Notes: a model not told the origin generated them from the letters alone. Positions 12,559 to 24,637 are shown, numbered from the stretch's first letter. The stretch: DNA of 64,000 nucleotides from Collybia mongolica (GCA_013420905.1 JAAXNY010000010.1:2976001-3040000), one strand, 5' to 3'. Numbers and translations are program-made.

Positions 12559-13988
12559 TCATTCTGCCCGCCATTGTTGATAGTCATCCCACATTTCTAT
12601 TGCAATGTTATCTCTCATTCTGCTTGCTCGATCCTTTTCAGCTTGCGAAATATGGGATGTTAGGTGATCCGGATTTATCGGTGCTGTGTACGCATCAGCT
12701 GTTGTATCTCCCATCTCGTAATCTCCATCCATTTCTGCTTCATCATCCAGGTCAATAATACGGATGAAATTATGAAGAGCAGCAAGTGCGAGAGGGATTT
12801 TTGACTGGGTCCGCAGACTATACTCTGGTGATGCAACCATTAGCTTGAATCAACGCTTGCATACTCCGAAAATTCGCTCAATAGCATTCCGAAGGGAAGC
12901 ATGGCGAAGGTTGAACAACTCCTTATAATTTGCTGGCCTACAAAAATGTCAACAACATTTGAAACATAGAATAAAGGGATAGGACACAACCTCTGACCAC
13001 TTTGAGACCATTCCTTCAAGTGATATCGAACGCCACGGTATGGCACCAAGAGGGCATCACAAAGTGGAAAGCCCGCATCTCCAAGGTAATATGTACCCGG
13101 AGCTATCGGAAAATCGGTTCGCCGTGCATTGTCGAAAACCCGGCTGTCGGCAGCGCTGCCCTCCCATCCACTCAGGATATAACAAAATAAGAGAGAAAAT
13201 CGGCATGCAGCCAACAAATTAGTCGATATACGACCCTTACGGCTACGGTAGCGTGCCATATCTGCTGCAGACACAAAGGCATCAAGCAGCGAACCATCGA
13301 CAGCACCACGACAATTCTTGAAGAAAGGATAGAACCGGCTATATTGGATGATCTCTTCCGGAACCACATCATTAGGGGGTAGTTTTACATAGGCTCCATA
13401 GAATTGTTTAGAAACAAGCATGTTTAAAATGCGATGGAATGCTCTAATCCAAATCATGATCCAGTGGGTCAATCAGACATGGAAGGAGCATACTTGGAAA
13501 TTGTGTCGCCACTTCGCTGGAATTGTTCCTGCATCTCCATGTTTCCTTGTCCAGTGCGCGCAATTCGAAGAAAAATCGCAAGCTGTTCTCGTGCTGATAC
13601 ATGTCTTGTAGGGGTAAGCCCACAACGGCATTGGAGTTCCCGGAGGAGATAACGAAAAACAAAACGTTCCATGCCGAACTGGCGTCGGAATTGCGTTGGA
13701 TGGCCTAGATATGGGGTGTGAAGAGCTAAAATATTAAAGATTGGGGAAATCACTACCTGTCATCAACTCCTCCAACCATTCTTCACCCGTTAACTTTGAT
13801 GTATGGATGGGTGTCTTATTGAGATAATGGGAACCATAGGCAGCCAATGATGCAGCTCCACCAAGCACAGCAAGAACAGATAGCCTCTTGTGGCTCTTCC
13901 TGCGTGTTTCGTGGATGGATACATGCTGTGAGCCTTGAGTCGAGCAGCTCACAACCATGCTGGTATCTGAGCGTTGAGTCAAGATCAA
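12559..13988 (-). pseudogene. Harbinger DDE transposase with one in-frame stop
   Basis: Catalytic transposase (DDE_Tnp_4/Plant-transposase-like fold) of the element. Exons 13988-13757, 13704-13494, 13443-12991 and 12937-12559 total 425 codons; all three introns are 50-53 nt. Motifs in order: RRQFGMERFVFRYLL, EQFQRSGDTIS, GAVDGS (first Asp), GWEGSAADSRVF (second Asp), YYLGDAGFPLCDALLVPYRG, RHASLRNAIERIFGVCKR (Glu) and LALAALHNFIR. A TGA at 12850-12852 falls where the family has Arg (KR[stop]FKLM), fitting a CGA-to-TGA change. Everything else is open, so the copy was probably active recently or could be read through. Confidence 0.9.
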
Positions 13989-14142
13989 TCTATGATTGAT
14001 CAGCTCGAGATTTTCTGTTGTCTTATAATTGTGACAGTTTGTGACTAACGTGGGAGCGCTTTAGCGCCTCAAGTAGAAAAGTAGAAATCCTACTCTACTT
14101 GGCTCTACTTCTACCCTACTCGTGTTTCCAAAAGGGGCCTAA

Positions 14143-14932
14143 GACTTTACAGAGTTTACCTAGACTTTACTTTGACTTCCAGGAGAATAGGATCCAGTCA
14201 ATTAGTTTTCTAAAGTCTACATGGGATCTACAGTAAGTAGATCCTACAAAGTCTTCAGAATTCTAGAGAGGTTGACAAGCTCTCTATTGCTTGGTGTGCA
14301 GCATGCCTAGGTCCCTGTAAGGGAGCCCCATATATGCTCCATGTCTGAATGTGCTTTGTGCTATTGTATATACATCCATATGCCATCATATGCCTCAAGA
14401 CTATGTATCTCAGCATAATACTACCTACCTTGTGATACAATCCTGACCCCCTTTTGCAGACATTACTTTACTCCTTACTAATGCTTTACCCTGTACCATT
14501 TGTACAGCCCTAGTAGGCTGATATAGGCTCCTGACTTACCTCTGTAGTATTTATCCAATGTACCTATATAGATGGGGCTGTCTGATTGTGGAAGGCACCT
14601 TTGCAATATACTAGGCCCACATCTCCTTCTTGCAACAAAGCCCATTTAGTCCCTTGGTGCCCCCTACCCTGTATGGCTGATATTGCCACTCATATTGCCC
14701 TCCTCTTTGAACACTTACTGTGATACAGCCCCTTACAGTTCCAATCTGAAAATAAATAAAGACTATTCAATACTAATTTCATTTTTACATGAATGTGAGG
14801 GTTTCTAAAAGCAATAGACTATCAACCAATTCCAAACACAATTTACCAAACAATAGAAACATCAAAACAGGATAGTTTTTGAGCAGCCATTTGGTTGCAT
14901 CAAATTCAGAAATAGAACTAATAACCTGGGCA
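14143..14932. other. CpG-poor intergenic DNA
   Basis: Nothing coding or structural recognised. It contains AT-rich sequence downstream of the TPR-CHAT stop codon, including AATAAA near 14752, which could belong to other fragments. CpG is nearly absent, in contrast to the Harbinger element directly to its left. Confidence 0.45.
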
Positions 14933-17900
14933 TTAAATTCCAAGGTGGATAAATGGCATCCACTGGTGAAGAGGGGCACCTTCCCTTCTAAGATTCTGAA
15001 CAGCAAGGTGTAACCCTTCTGCAGCATTCCTCACATTTGGAGTATTGACATCTCCAAGAATCTTCTTGTATACAACTTCTGCAACTTTAGGTCCATATGC
15101 ATCAGGTATACTCCAGAGAGTTCCAATAGCACCTTGAAATCCAGCAGCAAGAAATCCTCCAGCCAGATGCATGGCCTCATTCATCAGTTTGGAATCCCCC
15201 ATTGCAGTTTCACAAGCAGATAAATAAACAAACTTGGCATTTGGTAAGTTGATATCCAGAATGTTCCCAAGTTCAAGCTTTCCATCATATAAGATCAGAC
15301 CACTTCTTAATGGATCTGCTAAATCCTGATGGCCATGACAGGCAAGATGAAGCCAGGATGAGGATTGGATCTTTTCCAATACATTTTTAATAGTGGCTTG
15401 TGAATTTTTCAGCTGTTGGGCCTTGTTTCCAAATATCACAGTAACATCATCAAGCTCTTTTTGAACATATGGTAATGTAGCCCAGATTCCCAGATCAGCT
15501 GAGGCTTCCACAATGCCTACAGCTGTTAAGGTGTCATTTGCAAACATGTGTTGCAGGTTTGCCTGAATAAGAGACTGAAGTGTTGGTGTATATGACTGAA
15601 TAAATGTGCTTTCTATAGGTGCAGCAGCATGAAGTGGAAAATAGGTGAATGGCCCAGATGGGCACCACCACAGCCGTCCAGCATGAATTCCATTCTACAA
15701 AGCTTTTAGTTACATCAGAACTGTAGGCAAATTAAAAAGCTTACATCATTGAGCAAACAGAAAACAGGTTGTACAATAACTTTCCAAAGCCATGAAGTCA
15801 CAGACCTAAGGGGATCATCTGACAACAATTTGTCAATCTTGTGAGGCCTTCCAGTTCTAATATTTCTTGAGTGAGTGAAAAAATGATCCCAAGACTTCTT
15901 GAGCTTCTTTGTATAATCTGCAATAGCTGCCTCTGAGACACCAGATAGGGAAAGATGGACAGGGGGTACAGATGGAGACAGAATAACTACAGCATTGGAT
16001 TGACCAGAACTATGATTTAACATAATTACAGGTCCATTGGCAGCTGCAGAGGAGAGATATGAATACTGTGGTGGTAACAGAAAGGTCTCAAATCCAGAAT
16101 GTTGGTGAATTTGGGAAAGCAGATCCATTCTTTCATGAGCCAAGATATGATAGTTAATAGCAGGATCAGATGTGTGAGAGGAACCTTGCAACTGAACTGA
16201 AACTTGATGAAATTTCTGTGAGAGTATTGGTAATTGTATTTGAAGGTGAGCAAATTTATCTTTCAACTGCAGCTTTTGCTTGTGTGTGGTTGAGAGGCCT
16301 TGTTCAAAAAATTCTATAGCTAGGGCGGGGTGGGAAGACTGGAGAGCAAAGGAAACTGCTTTAGAAACAAAACTAGATATATCATATTTAATCAATGTAT
16401 TGTGTCTATTGCTGAGTGAACTCCCCAACCAAAGAAGAGAAGGGAAAATATTGAAAGCAGCAGCATAGGCTGTCAATATATCCTGTGTTGGGAAAAGTAG
16501 ATGTTCCTGAGTATATTCCATGGATGCAATCAATATGTCTTGTGGTACAGCAGTAGAGAGTGGCTGTAATGCAAGTTTATGCAAATTGTTTGCTTTATCA
16601 AGGTCTTCTATATTGCCCATGCTTTTGTATCTGTTAGTATAGGACTGGGCCAACATTGACTGTCTAGTTGTGAAATGAGGATGGCCTTCTGGGGTTAAAG
16701 CTACAGCAGATTGGTTGTAGTTTAGTGCAGCCTCAAGATCCTCTAGACTTTTGGTCTTTCTATATCTGTGTTTGTAGGATATAGCTAAATGTTGGTATCT
16801 GCCAGCCAAGTCAGGATGGTCTTTTGGAGTCAAATCCAGGGCTAATAAGCCATGCTTGAGTGCAGTCTCAAGGTCCCCCAGTTCACCAGTCTTTCTATAC
16901 CTATCCCTGAAGGATATAGATAAATCCGCATGTCTTCCAGCTAATTGAGGATGATCTACTGGAGTTAATGACACAGTTAATAAGGCATGCTTAAGTCCAT
17001 TCTCAATATCCTTGAGATGACCAGTCCTTCTGTACTCATCTCCATAGGATGCAGCCATATTTTGGTGCCTGCCAGCCAAGTCAGGATGATTATCTGGAGT
17101 CAAGGCCAAAGCTGATAAGCAATATTTGAGTGAAGCCTCAAGGTCTGGTTGATCACCAATTCTCCTGTACCTATCTCTATAGAATGTTGCCAAGTCTGAA
17201 TGCCTGCCAGACAACTCAGGATGGTTCTCTGGAGCTAGAGCTAGAGCTGACAGGCAATGTGTAAGCCCAGCCTCAAGGTCCTTCAGATTTCCTGTCCTTT
17301 TGTACTTGTCACTATATAATGCAGACAAACTATGGTACCTGCCAGCCAAGGTAGAGTGGCCTTCTGGAGTTAAGTCCAGAACCAACTGATCATGTTTAAG
17401 TGCAGCCTCTAGATCATTTAAGTCTCCTGCTCTTCTGTATCTGTCCCTGTAGAATACAGCCAAGGTGGCATATCTTCCAGCCAATTCAGGGTGCCCATCT
17501 GGGGTTAAATCTATAGCTGTCAGGCTATGTTTAAGACCAGCCTCAAGATCCCTCAGATCACCAATCCTCTTATGTTTGTCATTGTAAGATTCAGCCAAAC
17601 TCTGGTGTCTGGAAGCCAAGTCAGGATGATTTTTTGGAGTTAACTTTAGAGCCAACAGTCCATACTCAAATGCAGTTTCAAGGTCTACTAGATTTCCAGA
17701 TCTTTTGTATTTGCTTCTATAGTATAGAGCAACATCTGCATGTCTCTCAGCTGATTTGGTGTGATTCTTTGGAGTTGAATTCAGAGCAGATTGGCCATGT
17801 TTGAGTGCAGCCTCCAGGTCCTCCAGGTCTCCAGCCCTTATGTATCTGTCCCAGTAGTATTTAGCCAAGTCTGCAAACATTCCAGGCAATGCATAATGTC

Positions 17901-18855
17901 CTTCTGGAGTTAATGTTGTAGCTAGCAGGCCATGCTTAAGTGCAGCCTCAAGATCATTCAGCTCTGCAGTTCTTATATACCTGGCCCTATAGGAAGCAGC
18001 CAGATCCTGGTGCCTGGTACCCACATGAGGATGGCCTTCATGAGTTGAGTCTAAAGCCAATAAGCCATGCTTGAGTGCTTCCTCAAGGTCCTCCAGGTTT
18101 CCAGTCCTTCTATGCATATCCCTATAGAACACAGCCAAGTCTGTATATCTACCAGACAAATCTGGATGATCTTCTGGGGTTGTAGCCACAGCTGACAAGA
18201 TCTGTTCAAGACCAGCCTCAAGGTCCTTCAGGTTACCAGTCCTTCTATACCTGTCACTGTAGGTTGCAGCCAAACTTTGGTGTATCCCAGCTAAAGTAAA
18301 ATGGCCTTTTGGAGTTAACTCCAGACCCAACAAGCCATGCTTCAGTGCAGCTTCAGTATCTGCCAAATCTCCAGCCCTTCTGTACCTATCCATGTAGAAC
18401 CAGGATATATCTCCATGAAAAGTAGCCAACCCAGAATGATCCTTTGGAGTTAAAGTCAAAGCTAACATCCCATGCTCAAGTGCAGCCTCAAGGTCTGCTG
18501 GATTGCCAGCCCTTCTGTACCTATTATGATAGGTCACACCCAAGTTATGATGCCTCCCAGCCAACTCAGGATGACCTTCTGGAGTCAAAGCCACAGCTAA
18601 CATATCATGCTTCACCGCAGCCTCCAGACTTTTCTCATCACCATTCAGTCTGTACCTGTACCTGTAGGAAATAGCCAAACTCTGGTGTCGGCCAGCCAAG
18701 CCTAGATCATCCTCTGCAGTCAGTGAGACAGCTAGTCGCCCAAATTCGATTGCAATATCGATGTCCTCCAGCTTTCGTGTTCTCCAATACCTCTTAGCGT
18801 AAAGTCTCGCGCGGTTCTCATGCGTCTCGGCCGAGAGGCTAGGCTCCCCCCCCAT
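14933..18855 (-). CDS. TPR-repeat protein with C-terminal CHAT caspase-like protease domain
   Basis: Two exons (18855-15745 and 15694-14933; intron of 50 nt) give 1,290 residues. Residues about 50-770 are 16 tetratricopeptide-type units with a 45-residue period (consensus HPDLAGRHQNLA..YRDRYRRTG.L.DLEAALKHGLLAL.LTP). A helical linker follows, then the CHAT domain from about residue 960 (LWWCPSGPFTYFPLHAA, HLACHG with catalytic His near 1157, VYLSACETA with catalytic Cys near 1198, AGFQGAIGTLW, ending PFIHLGI). Both catalytic residues are present. CHAT proteins are clan CD peptidases related to caspases and separase. In bacteria TPR-CHAT is the protease subunit of Craspase. In mushrooms such genes are numerous and their job is unknown. 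The frame is fully open although it lies in CpG-poor DNA. Confidence 0.93.
16680..18740. repeat. 135-bp tandem repeats within the TPR-CHAT gene
   Basis: Sixteen consecutive 135-bp units coding the TPR array. DNA similarity between units is visible by eye: the block around GCCAGCCAAGTCAGGATG recurs every 135 bp with small changes. Units in the middle look more alike than those at the ends. Such arrays change copy number by unequal exchange, so allelic length differences are expected. Confidence 0.85.
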
Positions 18856-21800
18856 ATCCGCAGCTATGAATGGTGCGAGTTAACCCTGTTCCGACTTTAC
18901 TGTCTTGATGCTCACCGCTACTCAAGTCTTCCTTCGCATCTGCAGCGTGTGTTGCCATGATTGTGGTTCGTGTTGAAGCTCCGTGAACGAGATGCTGTGT
19001 CATCCGTATCGATGTGGCAGTGCGATCAACCACCGACGCACGTGGTTCCTTGTTTTCTACATTCAACTTGCTGACGTGTATGTTCTGGGTCCTCTGGGAC
19101 GCGGTCAGCATTTCTTATGCAGATCAAGGTAAGTAGCGTATATATCTGGTGCTACAGTATGACATATATCCCTCCATCACGTTTTCGACATCAATCCTTT
19201 CATGCCGTTGCGAATCTGTTCTACCAACACGAAGACACACAGTTCGGTAATCCAGGAACAAGAAGGAAATGACAAGACACACAATGACATGGTATCTGTT
19301 AATCACGCCCGCTTCTCTCCAGCCCTTCGACGTGGCCTTCACGAACTGGGGGCATGCTGCGCCATGATCGATGGTGTGAATCTGACGCCGGCTCAATCTT
19401 CTGGGCCGCGATTCAAGGTGTTTGACAACTACTCTGTGTGAACGGGACATGCGAAAAGCGATGTATGCTCTCAAAGCGGAGACGTACTTACGGTAACCAA
19501 TACGTGAGCATCGTCATCTATATATATTCCAATATCACCCCTCTCCGACCTTGTCTACTCCCGGACTTCGTCGGGAGGGGATACATCGGTGGAGAGTCAT
19601 AGTGATGGGGCGGCGCGGCTTCGTATAGCAGGGAGAACCATCGCCCGTCTTCATGGTGGTTAACTGGTCGCAACATTCATCCCCAGCCGGGCATTGCGTC
19701 CGTGGTAATTCCTGGTGGTCCTTGACCGCGTCGAAGCCCGCCCTATCTCGTCCCAACCCCGTTATTTCTCCGCCCATAGGCTGGGGCCGGGCAAAGCGTG
19801 CTGATCAATCGAGAAAGCGACCAGAATAGTGCGACTAGGAGTTGTACATTCAAGCCACCTCAGACATCCCGCTATGTCTTGAAGAGCGTAGGTTGGATAT
19901 TCGGTTGTGGTGGTGATGCGAATTCGAATGTTGGTGAGGACGATGAGGATTGCCTGAAGGAGGAGCGGAAAGGTCTTTAGGACTCAGGGTGACCGTTCTA
20001 TTCCCTATGGCCATGAGCACAGAACGTTGATCCAAACGAGGACCCTGGGGATGTACTGGCCTATTGAGATGTCCTGTTGATCGAAAAAGCGTTGGAAAGT
20101 TGTTGCGTCCTAGAACGGTTTCAGTATGTTTGCCTCCAAATCAGTCAATCAGTCAATTTGCATAAACTGGATTGGACGCACCCTATAACACCCGTCGTGC
20201 CCTCGGATCTCCCAGTATATTGCTTCCAGTTCATCCTCACCCAAATTCTCTATTGAAGGATGGCCAGGCGGGTCGGATGACATATTTGATGGAAGATCTT
20301 GCACAGTCTCGGGTTCTTCGATGCGTTCAAAAGCGTAGCCTCGTGTGAGTGCTTCTCCTTTTCGTTTCAATTGTGACATTGCCTTAGGAACCCAGTCGGG
20401 AGCTAGTTTGCCAGTTGGTGAGATCGCAATTTGGTGTGGCGAAAGCGGGGATCGGTGGAGGCGAGCTCATAGTTCAGTAGCGTTGCAATTGCGTAAAGGT
20501 CCAGAATACACACGACTTCCCTCATATGTCCCGATATTTATCACAGCAGCTTTGCAGCAATAGCTTTGCGCGAAGTGCAGCACCAAGATGGACCCTGATA
20601 GTCGTCGTATATACGATGACGAGAAGTGATGGAATGTTAGCTGGGGTTGGGGGCGCAGCTTCGGGGTTTATGGAAAGGACGACGACGATGGGATGGAGAA
20701 GGACGTGGGACGAAGGCTTGAGAGAGCTCGAAAGGCCCGTTCGACACACGATAAGCCCATCACGCCTGTGATCACGACACTATCATGCTGAGCGCATATT
20801 GGCGAAGGCGGAAAAGGTGGGAAGTGGTGGTCGTATGTTACGGTGTATAACTATACGTTAGCTAGGGAATAGGTGAGAAGCTGGACGCTGGTGCTGAAGA
20901 TACCCTCGAACTCACGAGGCCGGGCAGGAGGGCTGGTCAAGCTCGGGGGCTTGGTGGCCTCACTGCTCCCTTGAAATCTTGTTATTAGCGGCGATTTTAA
21001 CATGGTATGAGCTGCAACGCCTGGCTTGACGGCTGGCGCTTTGAGATATCGAAATATTTCGTTGCAAAGGCAGGCATCGCGGCCCAAGTTGGCGACGGCA
21101 ACGCCAACGACATTGAATTTGGTTGAGAGAAGTGTTAACGAGCGTGGGCGTGGGAAATGGTGTGATGGATGTTCCCAACGCCCTAGTTGACGCGATTGTC
21201 GCGACGAGGATGACGTTGACCAAGACTAGTACTTATAGCGACCTCATAAATGTTCAACATCCAACGTTTCTATCCATGAATTTCGAACATATCGTTATCG
21301 ACCAGCATCGTAAGTTCGTCCGCATTATACCCAGCTGTCTACATCTCACCAATTCTGCCCACCCAGCATCTCCTTCCGAGTCCACTGCAAGACAGCTTGT
21401 GATGGGGTAGATGGCTTCGTGCATCTTAACAACAGCACCAGTGACCACCCTCTTGTTTCGGTGCAAACACCGACCCACGTATACAATGTGACGCCCGTTC
21501 GCCCTAATCTCATCCCAACAATCACCCATCTTGCGTATCAGTATCACCAGGCCCCGGCGTCATGGAACATCAAGGCAGACGAAGGATTGGGCTTTATTTT
21601 CCTGTAGAGGAATAATCACGAAGAGTCAATTAGTGGATCGGTGCGCCCTCTCGCCTTTGATCGTTTTACCGCGCTCAATTTTGCCTGCTGCACATTAGCC
21701 GGCCTCCATTTTTCGAACCCAGCGCACCTGGACTTAAATAGCCCGCTGGCATCTTAAGGCTTCGCTGGTTCACGCACGGCCGGGTGTTAGTGGCATCACT

Positions 21801-22625
21801 ATGTCTGCTTTGCGTTTGTTCTGGACCATATTCATGAGAGCTCCCCATCCATTGCTTTTGTCCTTGTCTCACCCCCGAGAGTTCTTACCTTTCCATCTCA
21901 TCTATCTATAAGGTATCCAAAAGGTTTCCTATGTCTGCTCTCACGCCTATACTGAGCTGATTCAATACCCACAGAAACGTTGATGCGCAGAACCGTACAC
22001 CCAGAATCTGGTTCGCGAGTCAATGCCGCTTTAAGTGAACAAAACTCATTTTCTCCCCTTCGTGAATCTTGCACCCACGGTGCGACCCCACTTCAAATCG
22101 TAAGCAATGAATGTAACCTGTGCTGTGAGCCGTACTTCCGGAACGTTTGGATCTTCCTCGGGAATGTCGCACCATTCCCCATTGTTACTCAAACAAGCCC
22201 CGTGGATCAAAACATGCCTATGTAGAGGATCACCTCTCACGATGCCTAGAAACATTTGAAAACAATGGGAGACGCCGTGAAAAGAAAAAAACAGGGTGCC
22301 GCACTACGAAAGACATCAACAACCTGGACTCCCGTTTACGATGGACGTACAAATAACTTGACGTCTTTCCTAGATGGATTGATGGTTTTGGATTGGGTGG
22401 CGTGAACGTAGCTTCGAGATCATTATATGGGCCAGTTTGGATTTGATATTCATGGCGCCAACCCTGGAATAAAATCATATTCGGAACCTTTCGTCATGCC
22501 GTTCCGAAGTTATCTCACTCGATCAAGCAATGATGCGTCCATCAACATGGACTGCGGTCATTCCTTCTAACCACATCGGCAGATTACTCGTCAGGAAATA
22601 CCTTAATCACCAGTAACCAACAACA
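18856..22625. other. CpG-normal stretch without a confident gene
   Basis: Base composition is like genic DNA, but I could not build a gene. Minus-strand 20470-20151 is one open stretch (LAPDWVPKAMSQLKRKGEAL ... DELEAIYWEIRGHDGCYRV) that looks like a real exon of an unknown protein. Minus-strand 22478-22046 has two open pieces (WRHEYQIQTGPYNDLEATF and LIHGACLSNNGEWCDIPEED) that might be exons. Flanking frames are full of stops, so these are either decayed genes or exons whose partners I missed. Confidence 0.4.
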
Positions 22626-23946
22626 ATGTCCTCCAACATTCCAACATTCAAGCTGAGCATGGGAGCGGCTATTCCAGCAATCGGCATTGGGTAAGCCCAG
22701 TTGCGTCAGTGTGAAAACATGTATTCTTAGCGTGGCTGCACGACTGCAGTTGTTGGATGGGCGAAGTTGGTGAGAGTCAGCGTGTGGTAGATATGGTGAA
22801 GTCGGCATTGGGTATGGGGTATCGTCACATTGACACTGTACGTGTCGATTGTCTAAGTTTGTTCTGCATGCCTGGTGACCGTCCTCTCTCGCCAGGCTTC
22901 AAACTATGGTAAAAGATATTGTGCACATCCCTGGTTGTAGACTGTTCATCCTGCTTGCTCGATAGGGAATGAAGAGTCAGTGGGCCGAGCCATAAAGGAA
23001 TCGACAGTACCTCGCGAAGATATATTCCTTACGACGAAGCTTGCGTTTGTCCTTTCATTCCTTACTTTCGTACCTTCCTGAAGATTTGTAGGGGAGAGGA
23101 CCACGGCCGTGTAGAAGAGGCCCTTGATCGCAGCCTAAAAAAGCTAGGAGTGCAATACGTAGACCTCTTCCTTGTTCACTGGCCTCAAGCAGTTCTCGAC
23201 AATGGTATGCATTTCACCCTGCTTGTTCCTCTGCTGATGTCCGGATGATGATGCAGGGGAGGCTTTACCTCCAGACAGAAGTCCGACCATTCAAGAGACA
23301 TGGCGAAATATGGAGAAAGTCCTTGATTCTGGTGAGATCTCACATCGTCTAGTGGTAACAATTCTGATATTTCCACCCCTAGGGAAAGCAAGGGCAATTG
23401 GAGTCTCGAATTTCAGTATCAAAACTCTGACCAAGCTTCTCGAGCACGCTCGCGTAGTACCCATGGTGAATCAGGTGGAGACCCATCCGTGTCTACCACA
23501 AGTCAAATTGCTAGATTATTGTCGCACTAATCGCATACTGGTGACCGCTTACTCGCCCGTTGGCAAGCATAAATACGCCAGCGACCCAACTATCACGCAA
23601 ATCGCGACCAGAAAACGTGCATCAGAGGCCCAAATCCTACTTAGCTGGGCGGTCGCGAGAGGGACAGCTGCCATTCCCAAGAGCGAAAAGATAGAACACC
23701 TTGAACGGAACATAGCGGTCAGCGTGATCAGCACTCCTCTCGTACAGCTCTCTAAATGATACAATACAGTTGGTTCAGCTGACACCCGAGGAGATGCACG
23801 CGTTGAACACGCTTCACGAAAAGCCTGGGATGCACAGGAGCGTGTGCGGCTTCCATTCGTCAGCCCTTGGCGGATCTTGTTTTGGATGGACGTACGATTT
23901 GTTGGGGTGGGATATGATTGAGGGTGGGATTGTGCCCACCCATTGA
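22626..23946 (+). CDS. Aldo/keto reductase
   Basis: NAD(P)H-dependent carbonyl reductase of the cytosolic AKR superfamily, reducing aldehydes or ketones to alcohols. Eight exons (22626-22690, 22750-22837, 22896-22908, 22966-23044, 23092-23204, 23257-23331, 23383-23717, 23770-23946) encode 314 residues, the normal length. The catalytic tetrad is visible: Asp in GYRHIDTA, Tyr in SNYGNEESVG, Lys in FLTTKLA and His in FLVHWPQ. The cofactor-binding part has IGVSNFSIKTLTKLLEHA, NQVETHPCLPQ and AIPKSEKIEHLERNI. Exon 3 is only 13 nt. The last exon encodes an unusual tail (GGSCFGWTYDLLGWDMIEGG) after the conserved LTPEEMHALNTL. Substrate cannot be told from sequence; the closest yeast types are GCY1/YPR1-like. 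Confidence 0.93.
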
Positions 23947-24637
23947 GGGCAAGCGCTTTTACTCGTGTTTGGACCTCGAAACTGAGTAAGGGTATTTTCC
24001 TATTCAGGAAAATTTTTCACCAGACTCAACTGGTTATCAATGTAAGCTTAGAATTAGACTGCTTTTGTTAAGACGAGGGAGTACCAGTACACTGGTTTGC
24101 GAGAACAAATGTCATCGGGGTTGACCATCATGCAATGTATGTTGACCTTTCTGACAGAGGCGCGGTGAAAAATGACCCAAGTGTGGCAGGCTTCATCTTG
24201 GCACTTTCACAGAAAAGCGAGTGTGTGATCCTATATAGCTCGTATGCCCACGGACATCACAAGACATCATTCCCTAGTTCTATTTTTGGCCGGCGTGCTG
24301 TTTCGGCTGCGCCGTAAATGCATCGAAGCACGAAGAATGCACCGTTACTGTAAAAATTTACCCATCGGAGCCAACGCGATCACTATCACACAGAATGAGA
24401 TAGAAATCGTTTTAGACAACATCAACATTTACCACTTCAATCCTCGACCAGAACTGTGGATTATTTTTTTGTGGATATCCTGTTTGAAGTGGCAGAAACC
24501 CACGTCTAACCAGCCCCATAACAGTAGACCCGAATAATGCGGACAAAAATGTATACGTTTGTGGTCATGCCATGGCAGCCATGGTCACTTTAAAACATCA
24601 ATTATTCGACGTACACACTTCTACGTGCCCCCACAAA

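Larger units (their letters stand above)
10813..14139. mobile_element. PIF/Harbinger DNA transposon, structurally complete
   Basis: A 3,327-bp element with terminal inverted repeats GGCCCCTTT(C/T)GGAAACACG at 10813 and, inverted, ending at 14139. Both sides are flanked by TAA (10810-10812 and 14140-14142), the 3-bp target duplication of this superfamily. The subterminal regions are rich in copies of GTAGGGTAG/CTACCCTAC, likely transposase-binding sites. Inside are the two genes expected of the superfamily, pointing toward each other: a Myb/SANT-like gene on plus and a DDE transposase gene on minus. CpG dinucleotides are common inside and scarce outside. Confidence 0.95.

Noticed and set aside
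16680..18740. 135-bp repeats as a satellite or CRISPR-like array
   Set aside because: They are coding, in frame and encode a 45-residue TPR unit.
14933..18855. Reading the CHAT gene as part of a CRISPR (Craspase) locus
   Set aside because: No CRISPR array or gRAMP-like gene occurs in the window and the DNA is fungal; only the protein architecture is comparable.
23340..23382. tRNA A-box-like sequence GTCTAGTGGTAACA in the reductase gene
   Set aside because: No B box or acceptor pairing; it lies inside a 51-nt intron of the aldo/keto reductase.
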